Shown: positions 51,355-60,388 of the stretch, in pieces
How positions within the stretch are numbered: the stretch's first letter is position 1
Layout of the letters: every line of letters starts with the position of its first letter
Assembly (NCBI RefSeq): GCF_003385235.1
Contig: NZ_PQIA01000002.1
Coordinates: 1 to 64,000, forward strand
Direction of reading: 5' to 3'
Source: Amycolatopsis circi
GTDB lineage: Bacteria > Actinomycetota > Actinomycetes > Mycobacteriales > Pseudonocardiaceae
DNA length: 64,000 nucleotides
The notes under the pieces: model-generated
Databases searched by the model: none
What the model was told of the DNA's origin: nothing
What the model saw: the letters and a program-made list of their open reading frames with translations, nothing else
Position numbers and translations under genes: made by a program

Positions 51355-51810
51355 ATGGCGGACGTGGCGACCGATCGGCGCGAGGCCGAGGTCTGGTGTT
51401 CCTACCAGCGTGTGCAACGGGTGCTCGGCAGCGCGCTCGACCGGCAGCTGGAGCGCGACGCCGGGATCTCCGGAGCGGACTACGCCCTCCTCGTCCCGCT
51501 CGCGAACGAGCCCGACGGCGTGCTGCGGATGCGGGAACTCGGCGCGACCGTCGAATGGGACCGCAGCCGGTTGTCGCATCACGTGAGCCGGATGTGCAAA
51601 CGCGGGCTGGTCGTGCGGGAGAACTGCACCGAGGACGCGCGCGGGGCGAACGTCCGGCTCACCGACGCCGGGCGCGCGGCGGTCAAGGCCGCCGAAGGGC
51701 AGCACGGCGAACTCGTCCGCCGGTATTTCTTCGACCAGGTCAGCGGCCCCGAGCTGGAACTGCTCGGCCGCGTCTTCTCCCGGATGCTCACCCGGTTGGC
51801 GCAGGACTGA
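51355..51810 (+). CDS. MarR-family transcriptional regulator
   Basis: A 151-residue winged-helix regulator. LRMRELGATVEWDRSRLSHH is the HTH, RMCKRGLVVRENCTEDARG the wing, and the first and last helices (YQRVQRVLGSALDRQLERD, FSRMLTRLAQD) form the dimer interface. It lies upstream of an FAD monooxygenase on the same strand and divergent from a methyltransferase. Control of the monooxygenase, with its aromatic substrate as inducer, is a reasonable guess. Confidence 0.87.
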   Translation: MADVATDRREAEVWCSYQRVQRVLGSALDRQLERDAGISGADYALLVPLANEPDGVLRMRELGATVEWDRSRLSHHVSRMCKRGLVVRENCTEDARGANVRLTDAGRAAVKAAEGQHGELVRRYFFDQVSGPELELLGRVFSRMLTRLAQD

Positions 51811-51894
51811 CCGAGGCCGTCAGCGCTCCGTGCGGGCGCGGTAAGCGGTGCGCCGCAGTGTTGCCGCATCGCCTACCGACCCAGGGGAGCAGAG

Positions 51895-53094
51895 ATGACC
51901 AGCAAAACCGTTCTCGTGTCCGGCGCCAGCGTCGCGGGTCCGTCCGCCGCCTACTGGCTGCACCGTTATGGCTATTCGGTGACCGTCGTCGAGGCCGCGC
52001 CGCAGCTGCGGCCGGGCGGGCAGGCCGTCGATTTCCGCGGTGAGCAGATGAAGCTCGTCGAGGCGATGGGCCTGCTCGATGACCTGCGGGAGCACGAGAC
52101 CGCGCTGCGCGAGCAGGTGCAGCTCGACCCGTCCGGACAGCCCGCCTTCACGCTCCCGAGCGGGTTCACCAACGGCGAGCTGGAAGTCCTGCGCGGCGAC
52201 CTGGCCCGCATTCTCTACGACCACACCAAGGACTACACCGAGTACGTCTTCGGCGATCGCGTCACCTCGCTCGCGGAGACCGCCGACGGCGTCGACGTCA
52301 CCTTCCGCCACGGCGCCCCGCGCCGCTTCGACCTGGTCGTCGGCGCGGACGGCATCCACTCCGGCGTGCGGACGGCCGCGTTCGGCCCGGAGGCGAAGTT
52401 CCGCACCGACCTCGGTTACCACGTCGCCGGGTTCACCGCGCCCAACCACCTCCGCCTCGACCACGCGGGCCTGCTCTACAACGAACCCGGCCTCGGCGCG
52501 ATCGTCACCAGCCACCGCGACCCGGCTTCCGTCACCGTCGGTCTCACCTTCCGCGGCGACCCGGACGGCTACGGCCGCCCTGACCTGGCTCGCCAAAAGG
52601 ACATCGTCACCGAGGTCTTCGCCGACGCCGGATGGGAACTCCCGCAGTTGCTCACCGCCGTCGCCGACGCGCCTGACCTGTACTTCGACACCGTCGGCCA
52701 GGTCAAGCTGGACTGCTGGTCCCGCGGCCGGGTCGTGCTGCTCGGCGACGCCGCCTGGTGCGCCGGCCCGGGCGGATCCGGCACCGGTCTCGCGATGATG
52801 GGCGCGCAGGTGCTGGCAGGGGAACTCGCCGCGGCCGGCGGCGACCACGCGACCGCGTTCGCCCGCTACGAGCAGCGGCTGCGCAAGCCCGCCCGCGTCG
52901 GCCAGCGCAACGGTGCCGGTTCGGCCGACTTCCTCGTCCCGGCCACCGAGGAGAAGCTGCGCAAGCGCAACAAGATGTACCGCTCGCTGACCGGTCCGAT
53001 CGGCCGCCGCGTCTTCGAGTACATGGGCAGCCGCGCCGCGAACGCGGTCAAATTCCGCGAATACCCTCAGCCCCGCGCGCACGCCTTGCCTTGA
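51895..53094 (+). CDS. FAD-dependent aromatic monooxygenase (PHBH/TetX fold)
   Basis: A 399-residue class A flavoprotein monooxygenase. The dinucleotide fold VSGASVAGPSAAYWL is near residue 8, GADGIHSGVRTAAFG is the DG motif, and the GD motif reads GRVVLLGDAAWCAGPGGSG. It resembles TetX-like and oxygenases acting on phenols or tetracycline-like compounds. CAGGGGAGCAG precedes the ATG. It sits 84 bp after the MarR gene and its 3' end overlaps the dyad before the MerR gene. An antibiotic-modifying role is possible but not shown by the motifs. Confidence 0.9.
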   Translation: MTSKTVLVSGASVAGPSAAYWLHRYGYSVTVVEAAPQLRPGGQAVDFRGEQMKLVEAMGLLDDLREHETALREQVQLDPSGQPAFTLPSGFTNGELEVLRGDLARILYDHTKDYTEYVFGDRVTSLAETADGVDVTFRHGAPRRFDLVVGADGIHSGVRTAAFGPEAKFRTDLGYHVAGFTAPNHLRLDHAGLLYNEPGLGAIVTSHRDPASVTVGLTFRGDPDGYGRPDLARQKDIVTEVFADAGWELPQLLTAVADAPDLYFDTVGQVKLDCWSRGRVVLLGDAAWCAGPGGSGTGLAMMGAQVLAGELAAAGGDHATAFARYEQRLRKPARVGQRNGAGSADFLVPATEEKLRKRNKMYRSLTGPIGRRVFEYMGSRAANAVKFREYPQPRAHALP

Positions 53095-53117
53095 CGCTGA
53101 GGAGAAGGTTTAGCGTC
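53093..53117. promoter_or_regulatory. dyad before the MerR gene
   Basis: GACGCT (53093-53098) and AGCGTC (53112-53117) form an inverted repeat with 13 bases between, preceded by TTGACG. TAGCGT (53111-53116) lies seven bases before the ATG at 53124. This is the position of a MerR-family operator. Confidence 0.5.
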
Positions 53118-53123
53118 GAAGAC

Positions 53124-53522
53124 ATGCGGATCGGCGAACTGGCACAGCGGGCCGGGACCACCACGCGGGCCCTGCGCTTCTACGAGGCACAGGGCCTGCT
53201 CCCGGCGGCGCGCGCGGCGAACGGCTATCGCGAGTACGACGAGGACGACCTGCGCCTCGTCACGGAAATCCAGACCCTGCGCACCGTCGGATTCAGCCTC
53301 GACGACACCCGCCCGTTCGTCGACTGCCTCCGCACCGGCCACGACGCGGGCGACGCGTGTCCGGCGTCGGTCGAGGTGTACCGGCGGAAGCTCGACGAGG
53401 TCGAGGCCTGCATGCGCGACCTCGCCGCGGTCCGCTCCGCCCTGCTCGACAAACTCGCCGCCGCCACTGCCCGCCCGGCCGATCCGTGCGCCGCCCCCGC
53501 CGAACTCGAGGAGTCCCGATGA
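53124..53522 (+). CDS. MerR-family transcriptional regulator
   Basis: A 132-residue MerR protein. RIGELAQRAGTTTRALRFYE is the HTH, AANGYREYDEDDLRLVTEIQ the wing, and a dimer helix follows. A Cys pair (Cys in DCLRTGHDAGDAC) in the sensor part could respond to metal or redox change. It is coupled to a thioredoxin-like gene (ATGA overlap), so control of thiol redox is likely. The dyad just upstream fits autoregulation. Confidence 0.87.
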   Translation: MRIGELAQRAGTTTRALRFYEAQGLLPAARAANGYREYDEDDLRLVTEIQTLRTVGFSLDDTRPFVDCLRTGHDAGDACPASVEVYRRKLDEVEACMRDLAAVRSALLDKLAAATARPADPCAAPAELEESR

Positions 53523-53827
53523 CCACCGACGCCACCTTCGCCGCCGACGTCCTGGAGCACGGCCAGCCCGTCCTGGTCGACTTCACCGCCGACTGGTGCC
53601 CGCCGTGCCGGATGATCGCGCCGGTGCTCGCCGAGGTCTCGGCGGAACGGCCCGGCCTCACCGTGCGCGAGATCAACACCGACGAAAACCCGGAAACGAT
53701 GCGCGCCTACCAGGTGATGGCGCTGCCGACGCTGATGGTGTTCCGCGACGGCGCCCCGGTCGCGTCCTTCGTCGGCGCCCGCCCGAAGGCGAAACTGCTC
53801 GCGGAATTGGACGATCTTCTGGGCTGA
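53519..53827 (+). CDS. thioredoxin with WCPPC active site
   Basis: A 102-residue thioredoxin. The active site is WCPPC (residues 26-30) rather than the usual WCGPC, and the cis-Pro loop is MALPTLMVF. The rest (PVLVDFTADWC, VREINTDENPETMRAYQVMA) is standard. A Pro in place of Gly changes the redox potential and partner choice; WCPPC is seen in some thioredoxin-like reductases. Its start overlaps the MerR stop, so the regulator and thioredoxin form one unit. It is probably an accessory thioredoxin rather than the main TrxA. Confidence 0.9.
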   Translation: MTTDATFAADVLEHGQPVLVDFTADWCPPCRMIAPVLAEVSAERPGLTVREINTDENPETMRAYQVMALPTLMVFRDGAPVASFVGARPKAKLLAELDDLLG

Positions 53828-53906
53828 ACCGGTGGATTTCCCCGTCTGTCCGGTGGTCCGGTGACGGAACAGGTACAAAGAGTGCACGACTTCGGGGAGC
53901 CGTGCC

Positions 53907-54539
53907 ATGACTGCTTTCGTGCGCTCTTACCTGTTCCTTCGCCGTGCCATCGGAGTGCTCGGGATCCTGCTGCCGATCGTCGTGATCGTCGGCAAGGAGC
54001 TGCTGGAAGGCGGCGGCTTGCTCGGCTCGCTCAGCGGCTACTACTACAGCGATCTCCGGAACGTCTTCGTCGGCACGTTGTGCGCGATCGGCGTCTTCCT
54101 GATCGCCTACCGCGGTTACGGCCGCGTCGACGACATCGCGGCGAACATCGCGGCGATCGCCGGCATCGGCGTCGCGCTGTTCCCGACCCAGCCGGTCTCG
54201 CCGACGCCCGCCCAGCACGCGATCGGCGTCGCGCACCTCGTGTTCGCCGCGATCTTCTTCCTCACCCTCGCGTTCTTCTGTCTCGTCCTGTTCACCAAGG
54301 ACGACGGCGCGCCGACCAAGCGCAAACGTTCGCGCAACGCCGTCTACCGGACCTGCGGCATCGTGATGCTCGCGTGCCTGGTGCTGATCGTCGTCAACGG
54401 CCTGTTCTTCAGCGCCGCCACCGCGGCCCTGCACCCGACGCTCTGGCTGGAGTCGCTCGCGGTGTTCGCGTTCGGTTTCGCGTGGCTGACGAAGGGCCAG
54501 ACGCTGCTGGGGGACCAGCCTCAGCCGAGCTTGGCGTAA
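53907..54539 (+). CDS. integral membrane protein, DUF998-like
   Basis: A 210-residue protein with about six predicted helices (e.g. GVLGILLPIVVIVGK, FVGTLCAIGVFLIAY, IVMLACLVLIVVNGLFF). The SGYYYSDLRNVFVGTL motif, ALFPT and the H in AIGVAHLVFAAIFF resemble the DUF998/Frag1-like group. A short basic loop (TKRKRSRNAV) faces the cytoplasm. The 3' end overlaps the next, convergent gene by 19 bp. Function unknown. Confidence 0.8.
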   Translation: MTAFVRSYLFLRRAIGVLGILLPIVVIVGKELLEGGGLLGSLSGYYYSDLRNVFVGTLCAIGVFLIAYRGYGRVDDIAANIAAIAGIGVALFPTQPVSPTPAQHAIGVAHLVFAAIFFLTLAFFCLVLFTKDDGAPTKRKRSRNAVYRTCGIVMLACLVLIVVNGLFFSAATAALHPTLWLESLAVFAFGFAWLTKGQTLLGDQPQPSLA

Positions 54540-55651
54540 GCCTCCGAAACCTGGGTCAGCCAGGCTACTTCGGCGGCGAACGTCTTCGCGTCGTGGTCGT
54601 CGAACGCGCCGTTGTCCTGGTTTTCCGCCGGGCTCACGCCGGACGTCTTCGCCTCCAGCGCCTGGCGGATCTTGCGGGCCTCGGCCATCGCCTGATCGCC
54701 GTTCGGAGCGTCGGCGCGGTCCATGTACGGCCGCAGCGCGCGCCAGCCGTCGCGGATCTCGATCACCCGGCGGTGCAGCCGGTAGTGCAGATCCGACCAG
54801 CGCCGATCGGTGTCTCCCTCGGTCGGCGGTTCGAGCGCGATGCCCGGCGAGGATTCGTACAGCGAATGCCACAGCGGGTAAAGCGCGCGATAAGAGCGGT
54901 AATTGCGCTGCCACCTGGCGACCGACGACACGTGCTCGCCCCACGACGGCATGGTCAGCCCGAACGACACGAGCACGATGCCCAGCGCGCTGAACACCGA
55001 CGGCGCGATCGCCCACGCGCCGAGGTGCCAGCCGAGCGCCGGGCTCACGATGTTCACCGCGCGCGTGGCGCAGTAGAGGAAGAGGATCACCGCGCCGACC
55101 GCGAGCGTCCGCAGCGTCCGGCGCAACCACACCCTCGACGTGCTCCGCGCGTACGGGAGGCACTGCAGGTAGATCGTCACGCACGGCACGGCTTGCGAAA
55201 TGATGAACAGCAGCAGGTAGGTGAGGATCACCGGGTCGCTGCTGCCCACCGCAAAGGCGGTGCCCGGGGTGCCCGGCTTGTTGCCGATGGAGAACAGCAC
55301 GGTCAGCACCACGAACAGCACCGCGCCGGAAATGATCCACGCCCGGATCTGGGACCGGATTTCCGCGGGCGGATTCGCCCACAGCATCAGCAGGAGCTGT
55401 GCGCTGATGCAGTACGCGACCGCGGCCAGGTGCAAGATCAAGATCGCCAGGTTGGGCACCCCGAACAGCGAGCCGATGCTGAGCGAGAGCGCACCGAGGG
55501 TGAAGGTGACGCACTGCAGGATCAGCGTCGTCATCAGCACGATGTAGGCCGGGTCGCGCCACGAGCGGCGCATCGAGAAAAGCTTGTACAGCAAGGCCGC
55601 GTACGAGGAGACCGCCGACAAGGAGAACAGAATGATCTTCAGGGTGTTCAC
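54521..55651 (-). CDS. MAB_1171c-like membrane protein
   Basis: A 376-residue protein with about seven helices in the first 230 residues and a charged cytoplasmic C-terminal domain (about 140 residues with WSDLHYRLHRRVIEIRDGWR). This is the layout of the MAB_1171c family (DUF6545), annotated as putative transporter and often found beside XRE regulators and ImmA-type proteases in actinobacteria. GTG start. Here an XRE/ImmA pair lies 5 kb away rather than next to it. Function unknown. Confidence 0.72.
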   Translation of the reverse strand: MNTLKIILFSLSAVSSYAALLYKLFSMRRSWRDPAYIVLMTTLILQCVTFTLGALSLSIGSLFGVPNLAILILHLAAVAYCISAQLLLMLWANPPAEIRSQIRAWIISGAVLFVVLTVLFSIGNKPGTPGTAFAVGSSDPVILTYLLLFIISQAVPCVTIYLQCLPYARSTSRVWLRRTLRTLAVGAVILFLYCATRAVNIVSPALGWHLGAWAIAPSVFSALGIVLVSFGLTMPSWGEHVSSVARWQRNYRSYRALYPLWHSLYESSPGIALEPPTEGDTDRRWSDLHYRLHRRVIEIRDGWRALRPYMDRADAPNGDQAMAEARKIRQALEAKTSGVSPAENQDNGAFDDHDAKTFAAEVAWLTQVSEAYAKLG

Positions 55652-55904
55652 TCGCGCCCCCGGAATGCGGTCAGTGCCCGGCGGGCGGAACGGTGTGCGC
55701 GGCGACCTCGGCGGAATTGTTCACGATCGGCGACCATACACCACCGCAACGTGCTGAACTAGGGCCGGAAAACTGGTTCTGGCCTGGGCGAATTCCGAGT
55801 GGATCTCCGGTGTCGGCGGCCTGCTCGAGACCTGTCCGCCGCGGCTCTCCGGTGAACGGCGGGAGGCGGGTTCGTGAACGGCCGCAACGGGATGCGCTGG
55901 TGGC

Positions 55905-55910
55905 TAGGGT
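55905..55910 (+). promoter_or_regulatory. -10 element of a leaderless promoter
   Basis: TAGGGT with six bases to the ATG at 55917 and no ribosome site. It predicts a leaderless message for the epimerase gene. Confidence 0.55.
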
Positions 55911-55916
55911 GTCGCC

Positions 55917-56858
55917 ATGGGTCTTCAGGTGGTGCTCGGGTACGGACCGGCGGGGGCGGCCACTGCCGCGTTGCTGGCCGAACGGGGAGAGCGAGTCCGG
56001 GTGATCGGCCGTTCGCCCCGAGAGAACGAACCGGGGCTGGAGCACATCACGCTCGACGCCGCTGACCAGGCCGCGCTCATCGAAGCGACCAAGGACGCGT
56101 CAGCGATCTACAGCTGTGCGAGCCCGCCTTATCATCGGTGGGCGACGGATTGGCCGCCGCTGCAGGCCTCGATCTGCGCCGCCGCCGAAGCGAACGGCGC
56201 GCTGCTGGTGTCGCTGGGGAATTTGTACGGCTACGGCCCGGTCGATGGCCCGCTCACTGAGAATCTGCCGCTCGCGGCCACCGGAACCAAGGGCCGGATC
56301 CGGGCTTTGCTGTCCGGACAACTGCACGCATCGCACGCGGAGGGCCGCCTCCGGATGGTCGAAGTGCTTGCTTCCGATTTTTTCGGCCCCGGAGTGACCG
56401 ACGGCGGCCATCTCGCCGCCCGGGTCGTTCCGAACGTGCTGCGAGGGCAGAAGGTGCAGGTACTCGGCGATCCGGACGCGCCGCACAGTTGGACGTACAT
56501 TTCCGATGTCGCCCGCACGCTGGTCGCGGCCGCGCGCGAAGAAAAGGCGTGGGGCAAGACGTGGCATGTGCCGACTGGTCCGCCGCGGTCCGCTCGGGTG
56601 ATGGTCGCGCTGTTGTGCGAGGCGGCCGGAGTGCCTCCGGTGCCTGTGCAACGCCTTTCCCCGATGTTACTGAAGGCGGGCGCGCTCGTTTCGCCGTTGT
56701 TGCGCGAGCTGCAGGAGGTCCGCTACCAGTTCGACCTCCCGTTCGTCCTCGTTTCCCGTGCGGCACAGGAATTCTTCGCTATCGCGCCGACGGCGGAGAA
56801 AGATCAATTCGCCAGGACCGTGGCCTGGTGGCGTGATCGATCGGCTACCGTGAGTTGA
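55917..56858 (+). CDS. NAD(P)-dependent epimerase/dehydratase-like protein
   Basis: A 313-residue extended-SDR protein. The Rossmann turn reads VLGYGPAGAATAALLAERGE (GxGxxGxxT-like), and a late SWTYISDVARTLVAAA is the family block. The catalytic YxxxK is not obvious; SLGNLYGYGP has the Tyr but no Lys three residues on. It may therefore be an atypical member, such as a reductase or a non-catalytic NAD-binding protein. It has its own leaderless promoter and lies 107 bp upstream of the KS-ACP-oxoamine-synthase gene. Confidence 0.8.
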   Translation: MGLQVVLGYGPAGAATAALLAERGERVRVIGRSPRENEPGLEHITLDAADQAALIEATKDASAIYSCASPPYHRWATDWPPLQASICAAAEANGALLVSLGNLYGYGPVDGPLTENLPLAATGTKGRIRALLSGQLHASHAEGRLRMVEVLASDFFGPGVTDGGHLAARVVPNVLRGQKVQVLGDPDAPHSWTYISDVARTLVAAAREEKAWGKTWHVPTGPPRSARVMVALLCEAAGVPPVPVQRLSPMLLKAGALVSPLLRELQEVRYQFDLPFVLVSRAAQEFFAIAPTAEKDQFARTVAWWRDRSATVS

Positions 56859-56882
56859 GTTGCCTGTGCATTCCTCCGCAAA

Positions 56883-56911
56883 TTGCCCAATGTCCTTGAA
56901 AACCTGGGCAA
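56883..56911. promoter_or_regulatory. inverted repeat before the PKS-oxoamine synthase gene
   Basis: TTGCCCA (56883-56889) and TGGGCAA (56905-56911) with 15 bases between, followed by a further CGGGCAA at 56915-56921. Candidate operator. No regulator gene is adjacent. Confidence 0.45.
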
Positions 56912-56965
56912 GAACGGGCAATCTCGGTGTCGACTGGGTGGGAATCGGCACGAGGAAGTCATGCC

Positions 56966-59900
56966 ATGGGGTCTGCGACATCTGGGTGGGAAGAATCCGA
57001 AAATAGCCAGGACATCGCCGTTGTCGGAATGGGATGCCGTTTTCCGGGAGCGCGCAACGTCAACGAGTACTGGGATCTGCTGAGCGAGCCCAAACCGCAG
57101 TTTCGGCGAGTGCCGGATTCGCGGTGGCGGCGCGAAGCGTTCTACAACGACGATTTCCGGGACAGCACCGCGGTCTACTCCGACCGCATGGCGCTGCTGG
57201 AGGACGTCGGCGACTTCGACGCCGGGCACTACAAGATCCCGCCGAGGCGGGCCAAATCGCTCGACCCGCAGCACCGGCTGCTGGTCGATCTGACCCGCGA
57301 AGCGCTGCAGGACGCGGGATGGGAAGCCGAGGGGTTCGACCGCGACGACACGTCGGTGATCATGTCGCTCAGCGACAGCGGCTACCGCGACATGAGCACG
57401 CTGCACCTGCGGCTGAAACAGCTGGTCGGCGGCGAGTTCGGCCGGGCGGGCGATCCGGCGATGGCCGAGGCGGCGTCCGCGGTCAGCGGCCTGCACGCCA
57501 CCGCGATGGCCGGGCTGCTGCTCAACATGGGGCCGAGTTCGATCAGCAACGTCTTCGACCTGCACGGCGAGAGCTACGCGCTGGACTCGGCCTGTTCCGG
57601 CGGGCTGACCGCGGTGGCGAACGCGGTGTTCGCGCTGCGGGCGGGCCGGTGCCGGATTGCCGTCGCTGGCGGCGCACAGCTGGTCTTGGCCCCGGATTTG
57701 TTCGTGGGCCTGTGCCGGATCGGCGCGATCTCGCGCACCGGCGAATGCCGTCCGTTCGACCGCCGGGCGGACGGTTTCGTGCTCGGCGAGGGGGCCGGCG
57801 TTCTGGTGCTGCGCACGCTCGCGGACGCGCGGGCGGCGGGGGACCGGGTCTACGCGGTGATCCGCGGCGTCGGATTGTCCAACGACGGCACGGTCAAGGG
57901 CGGCATGATGCCGCAGGAATCCGGCCAGTTGCGAGCATTGCGGCGGGCTTACCGGGACGCGGGAGTCGACCCGGCGTCGGTCGGTTTCCTGGAGGCGCAC
58001 GGCACCGCGACCGCGGTCGGCGACGACGTGGAGATCAGCGCACTGGCCGAGCTGCGCCGCGGCGCGGAGGACGCGGCGTATCTCGGCGCGGCGAAGTCGG
58101 TGGTCGGCCATTCCCTTGGCACCGCCGGAATCGCAGGTCTGATCAAGTCCATTTTGTCCGTCCACAAGGGACAGATCCTGCCGCAGCCGGATTTCGAACA
58201 GGCAGATCACCTGCCGCTGCAAGACGCCGGGCTCCAGGTAGCCGGCCAGGTCACGCCGTGGGACAGCGACGGACCGCGCCGGGCCGGAGTAAGCGCGTTC
58301 GGCTTCGGCGGCTCGAACGTGCACGTAGTCGTCGAGGAAGCGGCGCAGGAGACTCCGCCCGTCGAGACGTCGCGGCTGTTGCTGCTCACCGCACGGGACC
58401 GAGCCGGGCTGGCTAGGCACGCCCGGGAGATGGCCGAGACGCTATCCAGCGAGAACCCGCCGCTGGCCGCCGTCGCCGGCACCCTCGCCCGCCGGACGCT
58501 CTTCCCGGAGCGACTCGCGGTAGCCGCGGACGACGTCGCTGATGCGGTCTCCAAGCTGGTCACCGCGTCGGTCGCCCTCGAATCCGGACAGCTCGGCGAG
58601 CTGGTGCCGGACGTGTTCGCGGGCGTCGTGTCGCCAGGGAAGGAGCCGGTCGAGGACGGCGTACCGGCCGAGCTGGCCCCGCGCGCGGTGAAGGGTGCCG
58701 GACTGAGGCCGGTCGCCGACGGCCTGCCGCACTGCACGCTCCCGCCAAGCCCGCTCAGCCCGCGCCGGCACTGGGTCGTCGACGACGCGAAACTCGCCAA
58801 AGCGCAGTCGTTGGAACCGCTCGGCGCCACCGCGGCACCGGCCGAGGAGACGGAGGAGACGACGTCCGCGCGAGACGTGCTGGCGGTCGTACTCGAAGAA
58901 GTCGCGCGGACGACGGCGTTTCCGGTCAGCGAGTTGTATGCCGGGCAACTGCTCGTGGACGACCTCGGATTCGACTCGCTGATGGTCACCGAACTGGAAG
59001 GTCGCTTGCGCAAGCGGTTCCCGGGCTTGCCTCTGGAGGTCGATCAGTCGAGTGCGCTGACAGTAGGCGCGGTGGCCGGAATGCTAGCTCCCGCAACGGC
59101 TTTGGCACCGACCGCTCCGGTTTCGGACGCTCCGGCTCCGGTTCCGGTCTGGGACCCGGCGAGCGCGGCGATCGAGGAGTTCCCGGAGGCAGCGGCGATC
59201 GAGGCGCGACTGAAGGAGTTCGACGACCTCGGCGTGCCGAATCCGTACTTCCGCAAGCATCAGGGACGGATGGACGCCACGACATCGGTGGCCGGCCGGG
59301 AGTATTTGTCCTTCTCCAGCTACAACTATCTGGGGCTGGCCGGACATCCGGCAGTGACCGCGGCGGTGCATGAAGCTGTCGAGCGGTACGGAACTTCGGT
59401 GTCCGGCAGTCGTTTGCTCGCCGGTGACCGCGACTTGTCGCGCGACTTGGAGACGGAGCTTGCCGCGTTTCTCGGAGTCGAGGACAGCCTGGTACTGGTG
59501 AGCGGACACGCGACCAACGTCGGCGCGATCGGCCACCTAGTCGGACCGGGCGACCTGATCGTGCACGATTCGCTGGCACACGACAGCATTCTGCAAGGCT
59601 GTGCGCTGTCTGGCGCGACACGGCAACCGTTTCCGCACAACGACACAGCACGACTGGAGGACGTGCTGCGTCGGTCCCGATCACGGTTTCGGCGAGTGCT
59701 GATTGTCGTCGAAGGCGTGTACAGCATGGACGGTGATGTCGCTGATTTGCCTGCGCTGATTGAACTTAAGCGACGCTATGGCGCGTTGCTGATGGTGGAC
59801 GAGGCGCACAGCATCGGCACGATGGGCCCGCGAGGAGCAGGGATCGGGGACCACTTCGCGGTCGACCGTTCCGGAGTTGATCTTTGGATGGGCACCCTGT

Positions 59901-60367
59901 CAAAGTCGCTGGCCGGGTGTGGAGGATATCTAGCCGGATCAGCAAAGACGGTGCGCTGGCTGCGATACTCGTTGCCCGGTTTTGTATACAGCGTAGGGAT
60001 CACTCCAGCGAATGCCGCCGCTTCCCTTGCCGCGCTGAGGATCTTGCGGGAAGAACCGGAACGGTTGGTACGGCTGCGAGACAATTCCAGATTGTTCCTG
60101 GAACTGGCGACAGCGGTAGGCCTGCCGACCGGGTCAGCAGGAGACACACCAATCGTGCCGTGTGTAGTAGGAGGCTCGGATACCACGCTGAAACTGGCCA
60201 CGGCACTGTACGAGCGCGGGGTAGTGGTAGACCCGATCCTGTACCCGGCGGTGGACGAGGAACAAGCCCGATTACGGTTCTTCATCACCAGCGAACACCG
60301 GGAAGACCAGTTGAGATACGCCGTAGGAGCAGTGGGAACGGAACTGGCCAAGCTGCAGGCAAAGTGA
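56966..60367 (+). CDS. KS-ACP-oxoamine synthase fusion
   Basis: A 1133-residue multidomain enzyme. Residues 15-460 form a modular-PKS ketosynthase with Cys210 (DSACSGG), His345 (EAHGTAT) and His382 (VVGHSLG). Residues 460-610 keep only the linkers that normally flank an acyltransferase (LTARDRAGLARHA; LSPRRHW), so the AT is absent. An ACP follows with Ser671 (GFDSLMV). Residues 760-1125 form an alpha-oxoamine synthase with Lys980 (GTLSKSLAG), like KBL, 8-amino-7-oxononanoate and serine palmitoyltransferase enzymes. The likely reaction is decarboxylative joining of an ACP-bound acyl chain to an amino acid, giving an alpha-amino ketone. The ATG at 56966 has GAGGAA eight bases upstream. Confidence 0.9.
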   Translation: MGSATSGWEESENSQDIAVVGMGCRFPGARNVNEYWDLLSEPKPQFRRVPDSRWRREAFYNDDFRDSTAVYSDRMALLEDVGDFDAGHYKIPPRRAKSLDPQHRLLVDLTREALQDAGWEAEGFDRDDTSVIMSLSDSGYRDMSTLHLRLKQLVGGEFGRAGDPAMAEAASAVSGLHATAMAGLLLNMGPSSISNVFDLHGESYALDSACSGGLTAVANAVFALRAGRCRIAVAGGAQLVLAPDLFVGLCRIGAISRTGECRPFDRRADGFVLGEGAGVLVLRTLADARAAGDRVYAVIRGVGLSNDGTVKGGMMPQESGQLRALRRAYRDAGVDPASVGFLEAHGTATAVGDDVEISALAELRRGAEDAAYLGAAKSVVGHSLGTAGIAGLIKSILSVHKGQILPQPDFEQADHLPLQDAGLQVAGQVTPWDSDGPRRAGVSAFGFGGSNVHVVVEEAAQETPPVETSRLLLLTARDRAGLARHAREMAETLSSENPPLAAVAGTLARRTLFPERLAVAADDVADAVSKLVTASVALESGQLGELVPDVFAGVVSPGKEPVEDGVPAELAPRAVKGAGLRPVADGLPHCTLPPSPLSPRRHWVVDDAKLAKAQSLEPLGATAAPAEETEETTSARDVLAVVLEEVARTTAFPVSELYAGQLLVDDLGFDSLMVTELEGRLRKRFPGLPLEVDQSSALTVGAVAGMLAPATALAPTAPVSDAPAPVPVWDPASAAIEEFPEAAAIEARLKEFDDLGVPNPYFRKHQGRMDATTSVAGREYLSFSSYNYLGLAGHPAVTAAVHEAVERYGTSVSGSRLLAGDRDLSRDLETELAAFLGVEDSLVLVSGHATNVGAIGHLVGPGDLIVHDSLAHDSILQGCALSGATRQPFPHNDTARLEDVLRRSRSRFRRVLIVVEGVYSMDGDVADLPALIELKRRYGALLMVDEAHSIGTMGPRGAGIGDHFAVDRSGVDLWMGTLSKSLAGCGGYLAGSAKTVRWLRYSLPGFVYSVGITPANAAASLAALRILREEPERLVRLRDNSRLFLELATAVGLPTGSAGDTPIVPCVVGGSDTTLKLATALYERGVVVDPILYPAVDEEQARLRFFITSEHREDQLRYAVGAVGTELAKLQAK

Positions 60368-60388
60368 GGTAGCCCAAGCAACACACCA

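Noticed and set aside
56804..58420. 538-residue minus-strand frame opposite the ketosynthase
   Set aside because: Shadow frame. The plus-strand protein has all catalytic motifs of a ketosynthase.
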